A model generated the notes under the pieces. The model was not told the origin of the DNA. It did not search any database and worked only from the letters and a program-made list of their open reading frames with translations. Below, piece by piece: positions 12,834-14,129 of a DNA stretch of 14,129 nt (within the stretch, counting starts at the first letter, position 1; the number at the start of each line of letters is the position of its first letter). This DNA is from Lachnospiraceae bacterium (GTDB taxonomy: Bacteria > Bacillota_A > Clostridia > Lachnospirales > Lachnospiraceae), in assembly GCA_021770615.1 (NCBI GenBank), contig JAETQR010000064.1:1-14129 (forward strand), given 5' to 3'. Both the position numbers and the translations under genes were made by a program.

Positions 12834-14129
12834 ATGGCAAAGAAAAAGATATGTATTGATGCCGGGCACTATGGCAAGTATAACAGGTCTCCGGTGGTGC
12901 CGGAATACTACGAGTCGGACATGGTGTGGAAGCTCCACCTGATGCAGAAGGAGATACTGGAAGGATATGGCTTTGAGGTCATCCTGACAAGGAGCAGTCA
13001 GGCTACAGACCGGGGGCTCTATGACCGTGGATATGCGGCAAAGGGATGTGTGCTCTTCATCAGTGACCACTCCAATGCCTGTGGTACGGAGAGCGTGGAC
13101 TATCCAGTGGTGTACCGTGGCTATGACAACATTGGGAACTGTGACGGGCTTGCCCTGAAGCTTGCAAAGGTAATAGCCTCCACCATGGGGACGGTGCAGG
13201 CAGGAAGGACAGCCACAAGGAGGGGCTCATCCGGCGGAGAGTATTACGGGGTGCTTAGAGGAGCGAGGGCTGCCGGGCTGACAGACTACTATATTGTTGA
13301 GCACTCCTTCCACACCAATGCCAAGATGACAAGATGGCTGCTCAATGACTCCAACCTTAGAAAGCTTGCAGAGGCAGAGTGCAGGGTCATAGCAGAGCAT
13401 TATGGGATGGACAGCGGCAAGGCAGAGGACAAGGGCAGCATGACCAAGATAACCGGGAAGGCGGAAGCCACAGCGGAGCAGATGGCGGCATACATCAAGG
13501 CGAAGAATGGCAGCGTTGCACAGAGCGTACTTGACATGATACCGCTGTACCTGTCCGAGGGAGAGGCGGAGAACATCCGGGGTGACATTGCCTTTGCACA
13601 GAGCTGTCTTGAGACGGGCAACTTCACCTTCTCCGGGAGTGCGGTGAAGCTCTCACAGAATAACTTCTGTGGTATGGGAGTGACCAAGAACGGGGAGACC
13701 GGGAACAGCTTCAGCACACCACAGCTTGGCATCCGGGCACAGGTGCAGCACCTCAAAGCATACGCCAACACCACGAAGCTGAAGCAGGACTGCATTGACC
13801 CACGCTTTGACCTTGTATCCCGTGGCTGTGCCCCGTATGTGGAGTACCTTGGAATACAGGAGAACCCGAAGGGCAAGGGATGGGCTGCCGGAGCAGGGTA
13901 TGGCGGAAAGATACTGAAGATACTGGATGCCATCAAGGGAGCCGGGAACGGTCAGGCAGGAAGCGGCGGACAGGACTCCGGCAAGAAGCCGGATGACGAA
14001 GACAAGCAGCAGGCAGGCTTCACGCCATACCTCATCACTACCACCTGTGACGTGCTGAACATCCGCTCCGGAGCCGGAACCGGGCACAGCGTGGTGGGAG
14101 CCATCCGTGAGAAGGCAGGCAAGAAGAAC
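12834..14129 (+). CDS. Modular phage endolysin: amidase_3, glucosaminidase, SH3 (3' end outside window)
   Basis: ATG 12834 is preceded by AAGGAGG (12820-12826), and the frame is open for 432 codons to the end of the window. Residues about 5-185 are an N-acetylmuramoyl-L-alanine amidase_3 domain with zinc and catalytic residues His12 (IDAGHYG), Glu27 (YYESD), His79 (FISDHSN) and Glu156 (YIVEHSFHTN). Residues about 215-345 are a glucosaminidase-type domain with IAFAQSCLETGNF (Glu260) and QNNFCGMGVT. After a Gly/Ser/Lys linker, a bacterial SH3 domain begins near residue 403 (CDVLNIRSGAGTGHSVVG) and is cut by the window edge. There is no signal peptide, so export would need a holin. Two cell-wall-cutting domains in one protein suggest a dual-specificity lysin for host release. 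Confidence 0.9.
   Translation, partial: MAKKKICIDAGHYGKYNRSPVVPEYYESDMVWKLHLMQKEILEGYGFEVILTRSSQATDRGLYDRGYAAKGCVLFISDHSNACGTESVDYPVVYRGYDNIGNCDGLALKLAKVIASTMGTVQAGRTATRRGSSGGEYYGVLRGARAAGLTDYYIVEHSFHTNAKMTRWLLNDSNLRKLAEAECRVIAEHYGMDSGKAEDKGSMTKITGKAEATAEQMAAYIKAKNGSVAQSVLDMIPLYLSEGEAENIRGDIAFAQSCLETGNFTFSGSAVKLSQNNFCGMGVTKNGETGNSFSTPQLGIRAQVQHLKAYANTTKLKQDCIDPRFDLVSRGCAPYVEYLGIQENPKGKGWAAGAGYGGKILKILDAIKGAGNGQAGSGGQDSGKKPDDEDKQQAGFTPYLITTTCDVLNIRSGAGTGHSVVGAIREKAGKKN

Larger units (their letters stand above)
5984..14129 (+). mobile_element. Mu-like transposable prophage, left end and early region (continues past window)
   Basis: The gene order is a leftward XRE repressor, a divergent operator region, a Ner-position HTH protein, a MuA-type DDE transposase, a MuB-type AAA+ ATPase, a GemA/Gp16-like protein, and a peptidoglycan hydrolase. 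This is the phage Mu order. The left limit is a guess: a TGTG at 5984-5987 is the first TG-type end before the GCGTTAY repeat cluster that starts at 6004. The true end may lie anywhere from about 5950 to 6170. The right end, with the structural genes, lies beyond the window. Confidence 0.8.

Noticed and set aside
13400..14087. Leftward frames of 178 and 144 codons at the window end
   Set aside because: They are antisense to the endolysin, whose catalytic motifs run through this stretch; composition is that of shadow frames.
1..14129. CRISPR arrays, tRNA or rRNA genes
   Set aside because: No regularly spaced direct repeats and no tRNA-like cloverleaf or rRNA sequence were seen by eye on either strand.

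Overview
The window looks like part of a Firmicutes chromosome, probably a gut Clostridia/Lachnospiraceae-type bacterium. This is inferred from strong AGGAGG-type ribosome sites, frequent TTG/GTG starts, a Tn1549-like conjugative-element helicase tail and a Firmicutes-type Mu-like phage. No rRNA or housekeeping gene is present to fix the taxon. The window holds parts of two mobile elements with a defence-type cargo operon beside the first.

Region 1 (1-717) is the C-terminal end of the very large helicase/methylase-type protein carried by Tn1549-like integrative conjugative elements (ICEs). Region 2 (about 718-5870) is conspicuously AT-rich compared with both sides. It carries a three-gene operon of the ABC-three-component (ABC-3C) class. 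Its parts are a protein with a DUF4297/Cap4-like nuclease N-terminus (862-2427), a small middle component (2432-3178), and a Rad50/SMC-like ABC ATPase with a CxxC zinc hook (3171-5516). The middle component is split by one in-frame TAA codon at 2777-2779, and the frame stays open on both sides of it. The system as it stands is therefore probably broken, or works only with read-through. Two hairpin terminators (5646-5670 and 5820-5870) close this region.

Region 3 (about 5984 to the end) is the left end and early region of a Mu-like transposable prophage, in the Mu order. A noncoding left end holds two families of short repeats. Next come a leftward XRE repressor, a divergent operator/promoter region with several inverted repeats, and a rightward early operon. 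That operon encodes a small DUF6906-like protein, a Ner-position HTH protein, the DDE transposase (MuA-like), the AAA+ target-selection ATPase (MuB-like), a small unknown, a GemA/Gp16-like protein, several small unknown or zinc-ribbon proteins including an AbrB-type DNA-binding protein, a conserved phage protein of unknown role, and a tiny acidic peptide. A modular peptidoglycan hydrolase (amidase_3, glucosaminidase, SH3) runs off the window. The genes are packed with overlaps or short gaps, consistent with one transcript from the strong promoter at 6774-6802.

The phage has apparently inserted beside or into the conjugative element. The exact left end and the 5-bp target duplication cannot be confirmed because the right end is outside the window.
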